From: Desulfobacterales bacterium
GTDB taxonomy: Bacteria > Desulfobacterota > Desulfobacteria > Desulfobacterales > 4be13
Assembly (NCBI GenBank): GCA_029934695.1
Contig: JAOZLU010000288.1
Coordinates: 1-8,510 of the forward strand
DNA: 8,510 nucleotides
Direction of reading: 5' to 3'
Both the position numbers and the translations under genes were made by a program. The notes under the pieces were generated by a model. The model did no database searches. It was not told the origin of the DNA and worked only from the letters and a program-made list of their open reading frames with translations. Each line of letters starts with the position of its first letter. The first letter of the stretch is position 1. Positions 1-6,483 of the stretch are shown piece by piece.

Positions 1-53
1 CTGATGTCTTCTGTCAGCGGAAGATGTTCTATATGGCGAATCTGCGGTTCAGA
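1..53. repeat. Partial third copy of the palindromic repeat, at the window edge
   Basis: The right half of the same element: TCAGCGGAA near 14-22 and the end AATCTGCGGTTCAGA at 39-53, comparable with 6422-6430 and 6447-6460. Its right end and the left end of the next copy (TCTGAACCGCAGATT, 64-78) form a perfect 15-bp inverted repeat with a ten-base loop, so the two copies stand head to tail. Bases 1-158 contain nothing else I can identify. Confidence 0.7.
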
Positions 54-63
54 TGCCGCGGAG

Positions 64-144
64 TCTGAACCGCAGATTGACTCAGGTTGCACGGATTTCA
101 CAGATGATTTCAGTTAGTGGAATCTGTCCAATCTGAGGTTCAGG
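64..144. repeat. Palindromic intergenic repeat, second complete copy (copy A)
   Basis: Same family and same orientation as the copy at 6380-6462. Ends are GAACCGCAGATT (67-78) and AATCTGAGGTTC (130-141), with one mismatch; the inner ACAGAT (100-105) and ATCTGT (122-127) pair. The shared core GGATTTCACAGAT is identical in both. It lies 15 bases past the stop of the 2027-residue gene, the same relative place as copy B has to its gene. Confidence 0.85.
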
Positions 145-158
145 TACTCGTTTTCTTC

Positions 159-3100
159 TTAATTCGGTTTGCTGTTCACCACCACCCGCATGATGTCAAG
201 GATGGTGATGCAGTCGTCATCATCAAAATCATAGAACGCGTCATACTCCTGGTCTTCTTTGCAGGTGTTCCATATTGAGGAGACTTTCCCAATATCATCG
301 TCATCAATATCAGCGTCACCGTCAAAGTCATGGGTTAGCGGAGCTCCGGAAACGCCTTGAGGAACTTCCGGTTCCTTGAAATCAACGGTCAGTGTGTCAG
401 AAAACAATGATGCGGACACAAGGGTTGTCAAGACCTGATGCGGTTCGATTTCAAAGGGCTTTTCCAATTGTGACAGGATATCCTCTCCCTGAAATCCTAT
501 GATTTCCAGATGACAAAGGCCGCCGTCGTTTTTGCCCTGCAATACGATGCGGTAATCTCCTTCATCCAGCTTGGGCAGGGAGATGATTTGGTGGCCGTTC
601 TCATCGAACTCAAAAGTGGCCCCTGGAATGTAACAGCCTTCTTTGCCGCATACATTTTCATCAGGAGCATGGACCAGCAGATCCGCGGGAGACTTGAGGG
701 TGATGCTCATCCAGAGTGTATCAGGATCCGGCGGGGAGACTTCGATGTGGGGAATCACCGGATTCTCAATGACCCGCCAGTCATCTGTGAACCCGAGGTC
801 AGGGTGATCCAGTGCCGGGACACTCACGAGCGCGCCGGTGATGTTTACGATAATGTCATTGTAATCCCGGTCGCTGCTGTCGGAGAGGATCATGTCCTCG
901 TAAGCCAGCGCATTGGCCGCGTCACTGATTTTTGCGAGCTGGCCGAAGTGCATCTGATCCCCGTCATTGGATGTGGCGAGGGAGAAGATGGGCCGGCGGT
1001 TCGGGCTGATGGACGCGGGATCATCATAATATCCTCTCTCAATGCCTTTCCAGAGCGACTCAAACATGTCATTTGGTATCAGGATTGTGGCAAAAGTGTC
1101 TCCCGGATTCATTCTGACACCTTTCAGCCCTTTATACGGGCCGAGATTTCGGTCCTCGGACGGATCATCGCCACCCAACGTACCGCTCAGACGTGCGCCT
1201 TCTGTGGCGTCCGAGAAGATGATGTATCCTTTGTCGGTGTTGGACATGGCCCGTTTTACCGCCTCTTCGATGAACGCCATTGAACCGGGTTTCACGTCAT
1301 CCATTCCTGAAAGGCTGAAGATGCCGAATTCCCCCTCGTACATGCCGCCGTCGTAGAGCCAGTCAATGTTGATAATTCCGCTCATTCCTACGGTGAAAAC
1401 GCCTGCTTCAAAAAGAGGAACAACAGGCAAGGCGCATTTCTCAGTAAATCCCTGATAATAAACGTCGCGCTGAGACTGATTGAAGAAACCGAAACTGCCC
1501 GGATAAAAGTCTCCCAAGCAGTTAAAAATCATTGTTCCATCTCCGAAAATGCCGCCAGCCATATCAATACGAATTTTGTTGCTCGTGTATGTCAACGTGA
1601 AATTGTAGTACGTTTTACGCGCCCATCCTATTCCCGTATTGGCTGCCAGCACTTCATATCCTGGTGCAGATATATGTTTCGCACCAGGAATACTTGATGC
1701 TCCGCCCGTTACATGGGCTAACGTAAACCCAGGAACAGCGCCGTCCTGATACCATTGTTTCCAAGCAAACAGATAAAAGTCGTTAATACTCTGAAAACCG
1801 AACACGAATCCTATAAAATCATCATCGTCATCCGTCACTCTGAATGTTCCGTTAAAAGTCTTATTGATAAATGATTCGGGGCTTATGAAGAACGTCGGGT
1901 CGTCGTTATTTTTTTGAATAACCCAATTTCCATCCGAGCTCACAACCCATCGTCCGTTTTTGGGATCGCCTTGCTTTGTCCATGTGTTTAAATTGATAGG
2001 ATTAGAATTACAATCAGGATCATTGGGGTTGGCAGGATCACTTCCGGCATTATATTCTTGAAGATTGGAAAATTCATCGCCATCCAAGTCTCCTGTTGCA
2101 TCATCAGCAAGAGGATTCAGTCCGTGTCGTTCTTCCCACTCATCCGTCATTCCGTCATTGTCATCATCAGTGTCCGCATTGTCCCCCACCCCGTCGCCAT
2201 CTGAATCAGCCCATTCTTTCGGGTCTTGGGGAAAGGCATCCTGCTCATCAAATACCCCGTCATTATCATAATCTTTATCTCTTCCCTGATAAATCTTTGT
2301 ATTCGCCGGCATAGAGACGTTCTCATTTGTATCCTTTGCATAGATAGTGATAAGGTATTTCCCGTCTGTTATGAAGTCGTTGTAAGTTCCTTCATATCTG
2401 CCAGTCTCCGGATTCAAAAGGAGGTCTATGGTCGGCATCTCCGTGATACAGCATCCATCCGGCTCATGTTCCTCGGCCGGCACTGTGATGACCGACCATA
2501 CTTTGGCCACCGTGCCTGTTGTGGTTATATCTTTGGCCCAGATAAGGGCTGACATCTCGCCGTTCAAGTTCTGTTCAGGAGAGACGTTTCCGATTACCGG
2601 TTCATCATCAGCCCACATGATGCCGTCTCCGATGAAATAGTTTCTGGCGAATCTGCCGTCTTTTCCTTGCTCGTTCGGGATGCCGTTCCCATTGTCGTCT
2701 AACTGGGGAGTCTGATTGTCGCATAGGAACAAGATGGATTGCTTGGCGCTGATGAAGGCATTCCGGACGCTTTCTCCGTCAAATACGCCGCTCCAGAAAT
2801 ATTTGGAGAAGGAAACTCCTCCTTCGGAGAGAAAATGAACCGGTTGCGTCGCGTCAGAACCTCCGATCAGAATCCGATCCTCTCCTTCAAGCAGAGGAAA
2901 GAAGCTCCCGGATCGGCAGGAATCATAAATGAACGTGACTTTCCCAGGGATACTCGCCTGCAAATTATCCAGCCATTCACCCAGCACATCTGCGGAGAGC
3001 GTTTGGTCCGGGTTGATATGAAATATCCCGTCGCCACCGTTTCCGATCATATATAAAACCACATCCCGGGTATCATTTGCCGCCCATCTGCTGAGGACAT

Positions 3101-6100
3101 CCTCCAGATTCTCCAACGTCGGCAGGGCATCCACTCCTGATGAAAAGGTGACAGGACTCATAAGATAAATGTTGTCGTCCGAATATCCCTGGAAAAAAAG
3201 TGCGTTATACGCCAGTTGGCCGATCTGTTCCATGACAGGCCATATATCCGACTGAGAACCGCCGATCAGAATAACGGCTTTGCGCTTTAACGGATTATCA
3301 ACCGTTACCGTTGTCAGTTCCGGCGGAGATGTGTTTCCAGAATTGTCTCTGGCGTAAATGGCGATCTGATAGGTGCCCGCTGTATCAAATTCATTATAAG
3401 TCAATTCATAACAGCCGTCTTCCCCCGGCATCAGATCAAAGTCAATGGAAGGAAGATCATAGACTGGATCGCCGGATGTCCTGTAGTCCGGCGGTCGGAT
3501 CACTGCCCACACATGAGGCGGTTCGTCACCCTCATTTTTGTTCACGACGCAAGCCTCCAAACGTGCTGTGTTGGTTCCACTAATCTCCTGGGGCAGAGAT
3601 TTGCTCACTATAACAGGCGCATCTCCCCCAAGTGCGAATCCTGTGCCGATATAAGTGCTAAGGGCGAGTTCGCCATCATCAGTTGTATATGCTCCGTCCC
3701 TGTTATCGTCCAGAAGAGGATGCTGATTATCCGTGGTATATCCTACAGACTTTCGGGCTGAATCAAACGCGTTTTTGAGATCAGATCCCTTGAAAATATG
3801 GGTCCAGAAATAGTTTGAAAAAGAGACAGACCCCTGGGTGACGAACCAGGCGAGTTCGCCCGGGGAGGTGCTGGTGATGACGATCCGCTCCTTATTCCCC
3901 GTGTCATCTTCAGATCCCTTCAAAGCCGAAAGGAAACTCCCGGATTCACACGCGTCATAGACAATCGTGAGCTTACCGGAAATCTCGTTCTGAAGCTCGT
4001 TCAGCCAGCCATTCAGCTCATCAGCCCCCAGAATATCGGTAGCACTCATGCGAAAAGTGTTTGTTCCGCCATGATCCACAAGATACAAGACCACATCCTC
4101 AGTTTTGTCCTCTCCATCCCCCTTTGCCCAGTCAATGATCGCCTCTCTCAGGTTGGCATTGGTCGCATCTCTGTCCACATCCGGCTGGCCGTTGCCATCC
4201 AGATCAAGGTCGGTATCCGCACTCAGATAGAAAATCGTCTCATTGGTGAACCCCCGATAGGTCAGGACCCGATATGCGAAGTTGGCGGACATCTGGGTCT
4301 CGTCCCAAATACTGTTTCCCGGATAGGGCCCGCCGCCCGCAACAATGATGGCCTTCATTTTTTTATCGTCATCCAGCCCTTTTTTATTAATGACTTGAAT
4401 CCTGTGGCTGCCAATATCCGCAACATACAACAGTTTGCCATCCTCGCTGAGACACAGCCCGCCCGCGTAAACAAATTGACCCGGGGCAACACCGAGTTCA
4501 CCGATTTTTTCAACAAAACCCCCGTCAAATGTAAATTTCTGGATACGATGGTTTCCACTATCATTTACATAAATATGATCTCCATGAACTGCTAGCGTGG
4601 TCGGGCCAAAAAGTTCTCCATCTTCACTGCCTTCAGTACCCCATTCTCCCAGAAAGTTTCCGTTCAATGAAAATTTTTGAATCAGATTATGTTCCGGGCT
4701 TGACGAATAAACAGAATTATCATCAACAGCCAGCCCCACAGGGCCTTTTGCCTCCCATTGCCTCTGGAAAACGCCATCTGCCGTAAATTTTCGAATAAAA
4801 TTGTTTATCGAATCTGCCACATAGACATGACCATCATGAACCGCAAGGCTCAAAGGAGCTAAAAAATTTCCATCACCCGCTTTGAAGAGACCAGGACCTC
4901 CCCAAACCGACCAGTCTCCCCCGGGGGTGAGCTTCTGAACACGGTAATTGAACGCATCTGCCACATAAATATTTCCTTCGCCGTCAACCGCGATGCCCGT
5001 GGGAAATTTGAATTCTCCGAGTCCGCTGCCTTCATGTCCCCATGTGGCGATGTGTCTTCCCTCTGTATTAAATTTTTGAATACGGTGATTTTTAGAATCC
5101 GTCACATAGATAAACCCGTTTGTATCCGATGCAATGCCGACCGGACCTGTAAACATCCCCTCATCGTTACCCATGGCAGTCCATTTGGCAACAAATTTTC
5201 CATTCTGATCAAATTTCTGAACTCGATGATTGTCCGCATCTGCCACATAGACCACGCCGTTTCTGTCCACTGCAACATCTACGGGGCCTTGAAGCTCTCC
5301 GTCTCCGGCATCTGTTGACAAATATCGCAATGCCTGTTCCGATGATCCGGGATCATACAGTTCAAGCAACCTGATATACTCATCCAATATGTCAAGGGTC
5401 CTTGAATCGGCGAGTGTGCTCCCCCATTTTGCGAGAAATTTTCCATCTGAATCAAATTTCTGAATGCGATGATTCTTCGAGTCAGCCACATAGATATAGT
5501 CCTGTTTATCCACCGCAATGCCTTTGGGATGACTCAATTGACCATCTCCATCGCCCATTTCTCCCCACTTAGCCAGAAATGTGCCGTCCGATGCAAATTT
5601 ATAGACACGATGTGCAGCCTTATCAGATACATAAACCGAATCCATACTGTCAATCGCCACACCTGTGAGGGAGATAAATTCTTCTTCTTCACTTACAATG
5701 GATTCTTTTCCCCATTCGATGACAGAGATGCCATCTGATGTGAATTTATGGATACGTTTGTTCTTCGAATCAGCAACGTAAACAAATCCCTTGCTGTCAA
5801 CGGCAACGTCTTTAAACTTCCCCCCATATTCTTCTCCCCATTTAGCTAAGAACTTTCCATCCAGTGTAAACTTCTGGACTCGGTCATTTCCCATATCCGC
5901 CACATAAAGGAATCTGTTTCTGTTATCAATCGCTATTTCGCTGGGCAGATAAAATTCCCCGTCTCCGGAGCCATCTTTTCCCCATCTGGATACAAAATGA
6001 CCATCCGAGGTGAATTTATGGATACAGCTACTCTCCATATCCACCATATACACAAATCCCTCATCATCCACAGCAACGCCGCTCGGATGGTTGAAATACC

Positions 6101-6242
6101 ACGGTTGCTGTAGCGTGGGCCACATCCGTTCAAATTTGTAGGTCTCGCTGGCTGATGCTGAAATTGGTGAGAGGAACAGTGAGATGATGCAGACAGCCGT
6201 CATTGCCATACATCTGAACAGGTTGTTTCTTATTGTCTTCAT
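159..6242 (-). CDS. Secreted NHL / tandem legumain-like (C13) / thrombospondin-like / DUF4114 / dockerin-like protein, 2027 aa
   Basis: A very large exported protein, probably a surface or matrix protein with a proteolytic module. Domains seen, in residue numbers: signal peptide 1-31; twelve NHL repeats 52-619; C13 peptidase domain 629-865 with His724 in VDHGG and Cys765 in YDACESGSF, very like the legumain DHG and EACESGS motifs; Ig-like spacer 873-983; second C13 copy 987-1206 with Cys1109 but Asn1068 at the His position; second Ig-like spacer 1212-1318; Asp-rich thrombospondin type-3-like repeats 1322-1409; thrombospondin C-terminal-like domain 1415-1603 (GFVFGFQS, FAWKQ); DUF4114-like region about 1715-1802 with YEDM and SDRDYND; beta-rich stretch 1828-1915; dockerin-like pair of EF-hand loops 1970-2025. 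The start at 6242 is chosen because it gives a clean signal peptide and an AGAGGAG ribosome site six bases upstream; the frame stays open to 6440, but only through a repeat and a hairpin. Substrate and true partners are unknown. Gene call is firm; function is inference. Confidence 0.93.
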   Translation of the reverse strand: MKTIRNNLFRCMAMTAVCIISLFLSPISASASETYKFERMWPTLQQPWYFNHPSGVAVDDEGFVYMVDMESSCIHKFTSDGHFVSRWGKDGSGDGEFYLPSEIAIDNRNRFLYVADMGNDRVQKFTLDGKFLAKWGEEYGGKFKDVAVDSKGFVYVADSKNKRIHKFTSDGISVIEWGKESIVSEEEEFISLTGVAIDSMDSVYVSDKAAHRVYKFASDGTFLAKWGEMGDGDGQLSHPKGIAVDKQDYIYVADSKNHRIQKFDSDGKFLAKWGSTLADSRTLDILDEYIRLLELYDPGSSEQALRYLSTDAGDGELQGPVDVAVDRNGVVYVADADNHRVQKFDQNGKFVAKWTAMGNDEGMFTGPVGIASDTNGFIYVTDSKNHRIQKFNTEGRHIATWGHEGSGLGEFKFPTGIAVDGEGNIYVADAFNYRVQKLTPGGDWSVWGGPGLFKAGDGNFLAPLSLAVHDGHVYVADSINNFIRKFTADGVFQRQWEAKGPVGLAVDDNSVYSSSPEHNLIQKFSLNGNFLGEWGTEGSEDGELFGPTTLAVHGDHIYVNDSGNHRIQKFTFDGGFVEKIGELGVAPGQFVYAGGLCLSEDGKLLYVADIGSHRIQVINKKGLDDDKKMKAIIVAGGGPYPGNSIWDETQMSANFAYRVLTYRGFTNETIFYLSADTDLDLDGNGQPDVDRDATNANLREAIIDWAKGDGEDKTEDVVLYLVDHGGTNTFRMSATDILGADELNGWLNELQNEISGKLTIVYDACESGSFLSALKGSEDDTGNKERIVITSTSPGELAWFVTQGSVSFSNYFWTHIFKGSDLKNAFDSARKSVGYTTDNQHPLLDDNRDGAYTTDDGELALSTYIGTGFALGGDAPVIVSKSLPQEISGTNTARLEACVVNKNEGDEPPHVWAVIRPPDYRTSGDPVYDLPSIDFDLMPGEDGCYELTYNEFDTAGTYQIAIYARDNSGNTSPPELTTVTVDNPLKRKAVILIGGSQSDIWPVMEQIGQLAYNALFFQGYSDDNIYLMSPVTFSSGVDALPTLENLEDVLSRWAANDTRDVVLYMIGNGGDGIFHINPDQTLSADVLGEWLDNLQASIPGKVTFIYDSCRSGSFFPLLEGEDRILIGGSDATQPVHFLSEGGVSFSKYFWSGVFDGESVRNAFISAKQSILFLCDNQTPQLDDNGNGIPNEQGKDGRFARNYFIGDGIMWADDEPVIGNVSPEQNLNGEMSALIWAKDITTTGTVAKVWSVITVPAEEHEPDGCCITEMPTIDLLLNPETGRYEGTYNDFITDGKYLITIYAKDTNENVSMPANTKIYQGRDKDYDNDGVFDEQDAFPQDPKEWADSDGDGVGDNADTDDDNDGMTDEWEERHGLNPLADDATGDLDGDEFSNLQEYNAGSDPANPNDPDCNSNPINLNTWTKQGDPKNGRWVVSSDGNWVIQKNNDDPTFFISPESFINKTFNGTFRVTDDDDDFIGFVFGFQSINDFYLFAWKQWYQDGAVPGFTLAHVTGGASSIPGAKHISAPGYEVLAANTGIGWARKTYYNFTLTYTSNKIRIDMAGGIFGDGTMIFNCLGDFYPGSFGFFNQSQRDVYYQGFTEKCALPVVPLFEAGVFTVGMSGIINIDWLYDGGMYEGEFGIFSLSGMDDVKPGSMAFIEEAVKRAMSNTDKGYIIFSDATEGARLSGTLGGDDPSEDRNLGPYKGLKGVRMNPGDTFATILIPNDMFESLWKGIERGYYDDPASISPNRRPIFSLATSNDGDQMHFGQLAKISDAANALAYEDMILSDSSDRDYNDIIVNITGALVSVPALDHPDLGFTDDWRVIENPVIPHIEVSPPDPDTLWMSITLKSPADLLVHAPDENVCGKEGCYIPGATFEFDENGHQIISLPKLDEGDYRIVLQGKNDGGLCHLEIIGFQGEDILSQLEKPFEIEPHQVLTTLVSASLFSDTLTVDFKEPEVPQGVSGAPLTHDFDGDADIDDDDIGKVSSIWNTCKEDQEYDAFYDFDDDDCITILDIMRVVVNSKPN
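168..335 (-). other. Dockerin-like C-terminal domain with two EF-hand-type loops
   Basis: The last 58 residues hold two 12-residue calcium loops. Loop one has Asp at 1972, 1974, 1976, 1978, 1980 and 1983; loop two has Asp at 2005, 2007, 2009 and 2016. Each is followed by a short hydrophobic helix (IGKVSSIWN, ILDIMRVVV). This is the layout of type I dockerins, which plug into cohesin domains. In a non-cellulolytic organism the module may serve to attach or sort the protein at the cell surface. No cohesin is visible in the window. Confidence 0.72.
837..1100 (-). other. DUF4114-like domain
   Basis: Residues about 1715-1802 show a MNPGDTFATILIPN strand followed by IFSLATSND and then AYEDM and SSDRDYNDIIVN. 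The E-D plus DRDYND pattern is the hallmark I associate with DUF4114, found in secreted bacterial proteins and thought to bind calcium. Boundaries are approximate. No specific function is known for this family. Confidence 0.7.
1434..2000 (-). other. Thrombospondin C-terminal-like (L-lectin fold) domain
   Basis: Residues 1415-1603 include FNGTFRV, DDDFIGFVFGFQS, FYLFAWKQ and, near the end, GSFGFFNQSQRDVYYQGF followed by Cys1603. From memory, animal thrombospondins have closely similar blocks (GTFHV, DDDYAGFIFGYQ, FYVVMWKQ, GRLGVFCFSQE) in the same order. The likely role is calcium-dependent binding of glycans or matrix proteins. I rate the family assignment good; ligand is unknown. Confidence 0.8.
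2016..2279 (-). other. Asp-rich thrombospondin type-3-like calcium-binding repeats
   Basis: Residues 1322-1409 are packed with D.D.DG.. loops: DYDNDGVFDEQDAFP, DSDGDGVGDNADTDDDNDG and DLDGDEFSNLQEY. These match thrombospondin type-3 repeats, which wrap around calcium ions. They sit directly before the thrombospondin C-terminal-like domain, the same order as in animal thrombospondins. Confidence 0.85.
2625..3284 (-). other. C13-like domain, second copy, catalytic His replaced by Asn
   Basis: Residues 987-1206 repeat the plan of the first peptidase domain: opening strand KAVILIGG, then VVLYMIGNGG, then TFIYDSCRSGSF, then VSFSKYFW and YFIGDG. The Cys is kept (Cys1109, TGC at 2916-2918), but the His position is Asn1068 (AAC at 3039-3041). 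The Asp-rich loop seen before the His in copy one is absent. The likely result is a catalytically dead or strongly altered domain, perhaps used for binding or to regulate the first copy. An Ig-like spacer follows this copy as it does the first, so the duplicated unit was peptidase plus spacer. Confidence 0.78.
3648..4358 (-). other. C13 (legumain-like, clan CD) peptidase domain, first copy, catalytic pair intact
   Basis: Residues 629-865 begin with the hydrophobic strand KAIIVAGGG and carry VVLYLVDHGG with His724 and TIVYDACESGSF with Cys765, each after a hydrophobic strand, as in clan CD cysteine peptidases. The ACESGS motif is close to that of legumain rather than of metacaspases. An Asp-rich loop (about 676-690, DLDLDGNGQPD) sits between the first strand and the His and could bind calcium. 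The domain ends near YIGTG. An Ig-like segment follows. Proteolytic activity is predicted, not shown; legumain-type enzymes prefer Asn or Asp before the cut, but the specificity pocket here cannot be judged. Confidence 0.82.
4386..6089 (-). repeat. Region coding for twelve NHL repeats (probable beta-propeller pair)
   Basis: Residues 52-619 contain twelve copies of a unit of the form P.GIAVD..G.IYVAD..NHRIQKF...G.F...WG. They begin near residues 52, 100, 143, 192, 239, 320, 367, 414, 463, 501, 547 and 593. Spacing is about 38-50 residues except between the fifth and sixth, where it is about 81, showing an insertion of roughly 34 residues (about 275-310) with a helix-like Leu pattern. NHL units fold as propeller blades and usually bind proteins or carbohydrates; twelve would suit two six-bladed propellers. 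Blade count is read by eye and could be off by one at the ends. Confidence 0.9.
6150..6242 (-). other. Sec-type signal peptide of the 2027-aa protein
   Basis: Residues 1-31 show the classic three parts: a basic start (MKTIRNNLFR), a hydrophobic core (about 11-26, including AVCIISLFL) and a small-residue end. The likely cleavage is after ASA at residues 29-31, leaving a mature protein that begins SETYKF. There is no lipobox Cys next to the cleavage point, so signal peptidase I is more likely than lipoprotein processing. This places all following domains outside the cytoplasm and supports the start chosen for the gene. Confidence 0.88.
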
Positions 6243-6248
6243 TTTTTT

Positions 6249-6255
6249 CTCCTCT
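6249..6255 (-). promoter_or_regulatory. Ribosome binding site AGAGGAG
   Basis: On the minus strand AGAGGAG is followed by six A and then the ATG at 6242. This is a strong Shine-Dalgarno match at good spacing, and it decides the start of the 2027-residue gene against longer in-frame alternatives. Confidence 0.85.
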
Positions 6256-6264
6256 GTAAATTCA

Positions 6265-6270
6265 ATTATA
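6265..6270 (-). promoter_or_regulatory. Candidate -10 box TATAAT
   Basis: A perfect TATAAT on the minus strand, 22 bases upstream of the start codon. Transcription would begin near 6258, just before the ribosome site, giving a leader of roughly 16 bases. No good -35 hexamer lies at 16-18 bases; a TTGATA is present but 23 bases away, too far for ordinary sigma-70. A lone hexamer in an A/T-rich leader can occur by chance, so this is a candidate only. If real, the gene is transcribed separately from the one upstream. Confidence 0.35.
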
Positions 6271-6298
6271 TGTAATGATTTCACTTGTGCGTTTATCA

Positions 6299-6358
6299 AG
6301 GTGGGTTGCGGATTTCGTTTTTTACTGCGTAAAAAAACGAAATCCTCCATCCACCCTA
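6299..6358. repeat. A/T-rich hairpin in the leader region of the 2027-aa gene
   Basis: GGATTTCGTTTTTT (6310-6323) pairs over 14 bases with AAAAAACGAAATCC (6332-6345), with an eight-base loop. Weaker flanking pairing joins AAGGTGGG near 6299 with CCACCCTA near 6352. The GTAGGGTGG-type end is one I recall from dispersed bacterial palindromes, but this is memory only. It lies about 55 bases upstream of the start codon and just upstream of the candidate -10 box. No U-tract follows on either strand, so it is not a typical terminator. Confidence 0.75.
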
Positions 6359-6379
6359 CAACTCGGGATTTTCTTATGG

Positions 6380-6462
6380 GTTTGAACCGCAGATTGACGC
6401 AGATGGCGTGGATTTCACAGATCAGCGGAATCTGTGTCATCTGTTGAATCTGCGGTTCAGAC
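6380..6462. repeat. Palindromic intergenic repeat with 12-bp perfect ends (copy B)
   Basis: GAACCGCAGATT at 6384-6395 pairs perfectly with AATCTGCGGTTC at 6447-6458. Inside, CAGAT (6400-6404) pairs with ATCTG (6439-6443) and CACAGAT (6416-6422) pairs with ATCTGTG (6430-6436), leaving a seven-base loop. The element therefore holds three heptamers of the form C(G/A)CAGAT followed by three inverted ones. It starts 22 bases after the stop of the MopE-repeat gene. No T-tract follows on either strand, so it is not a standard terminator. It is probably a dispersed REP-like or MITE-like element. Confidence 0.85.
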
Positions 6463-6483
6463 TTTCGGAAGTTTTTACGGTTT

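Noticed and set aside
510..1283. Plus-strand open frame of 257 codons opposite the DUF4114 region
   Set aside because: It lies antisense within a clearly coding domain, has no recognisable motif and no ribosome site, and is best explained as a codon-bias shadow.
6243..6440. In-frame upstream extension of the large gene to an ATG at 6440
   Set aside because: It adds 66 residues that run through the palindromic repeat and the A/T hairpin, would put the signal peptide in the interior, and has no good ribosome site. The start at 6242 has both a signal peptide and AGAGGAG.
6299..6462. Hairpins as Rho-independent terminators
   Set aside because: Neither hairpin is followed by a T-run on either strand, so the standard signature is missing.
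1..6462. Composite transposon formed by repeat copies on both sides of the large gene
   Set aside because: The copies are short, diverged, found after both stop codons, and there is no transposase or target duplication; independent dispersed elements are simpler.
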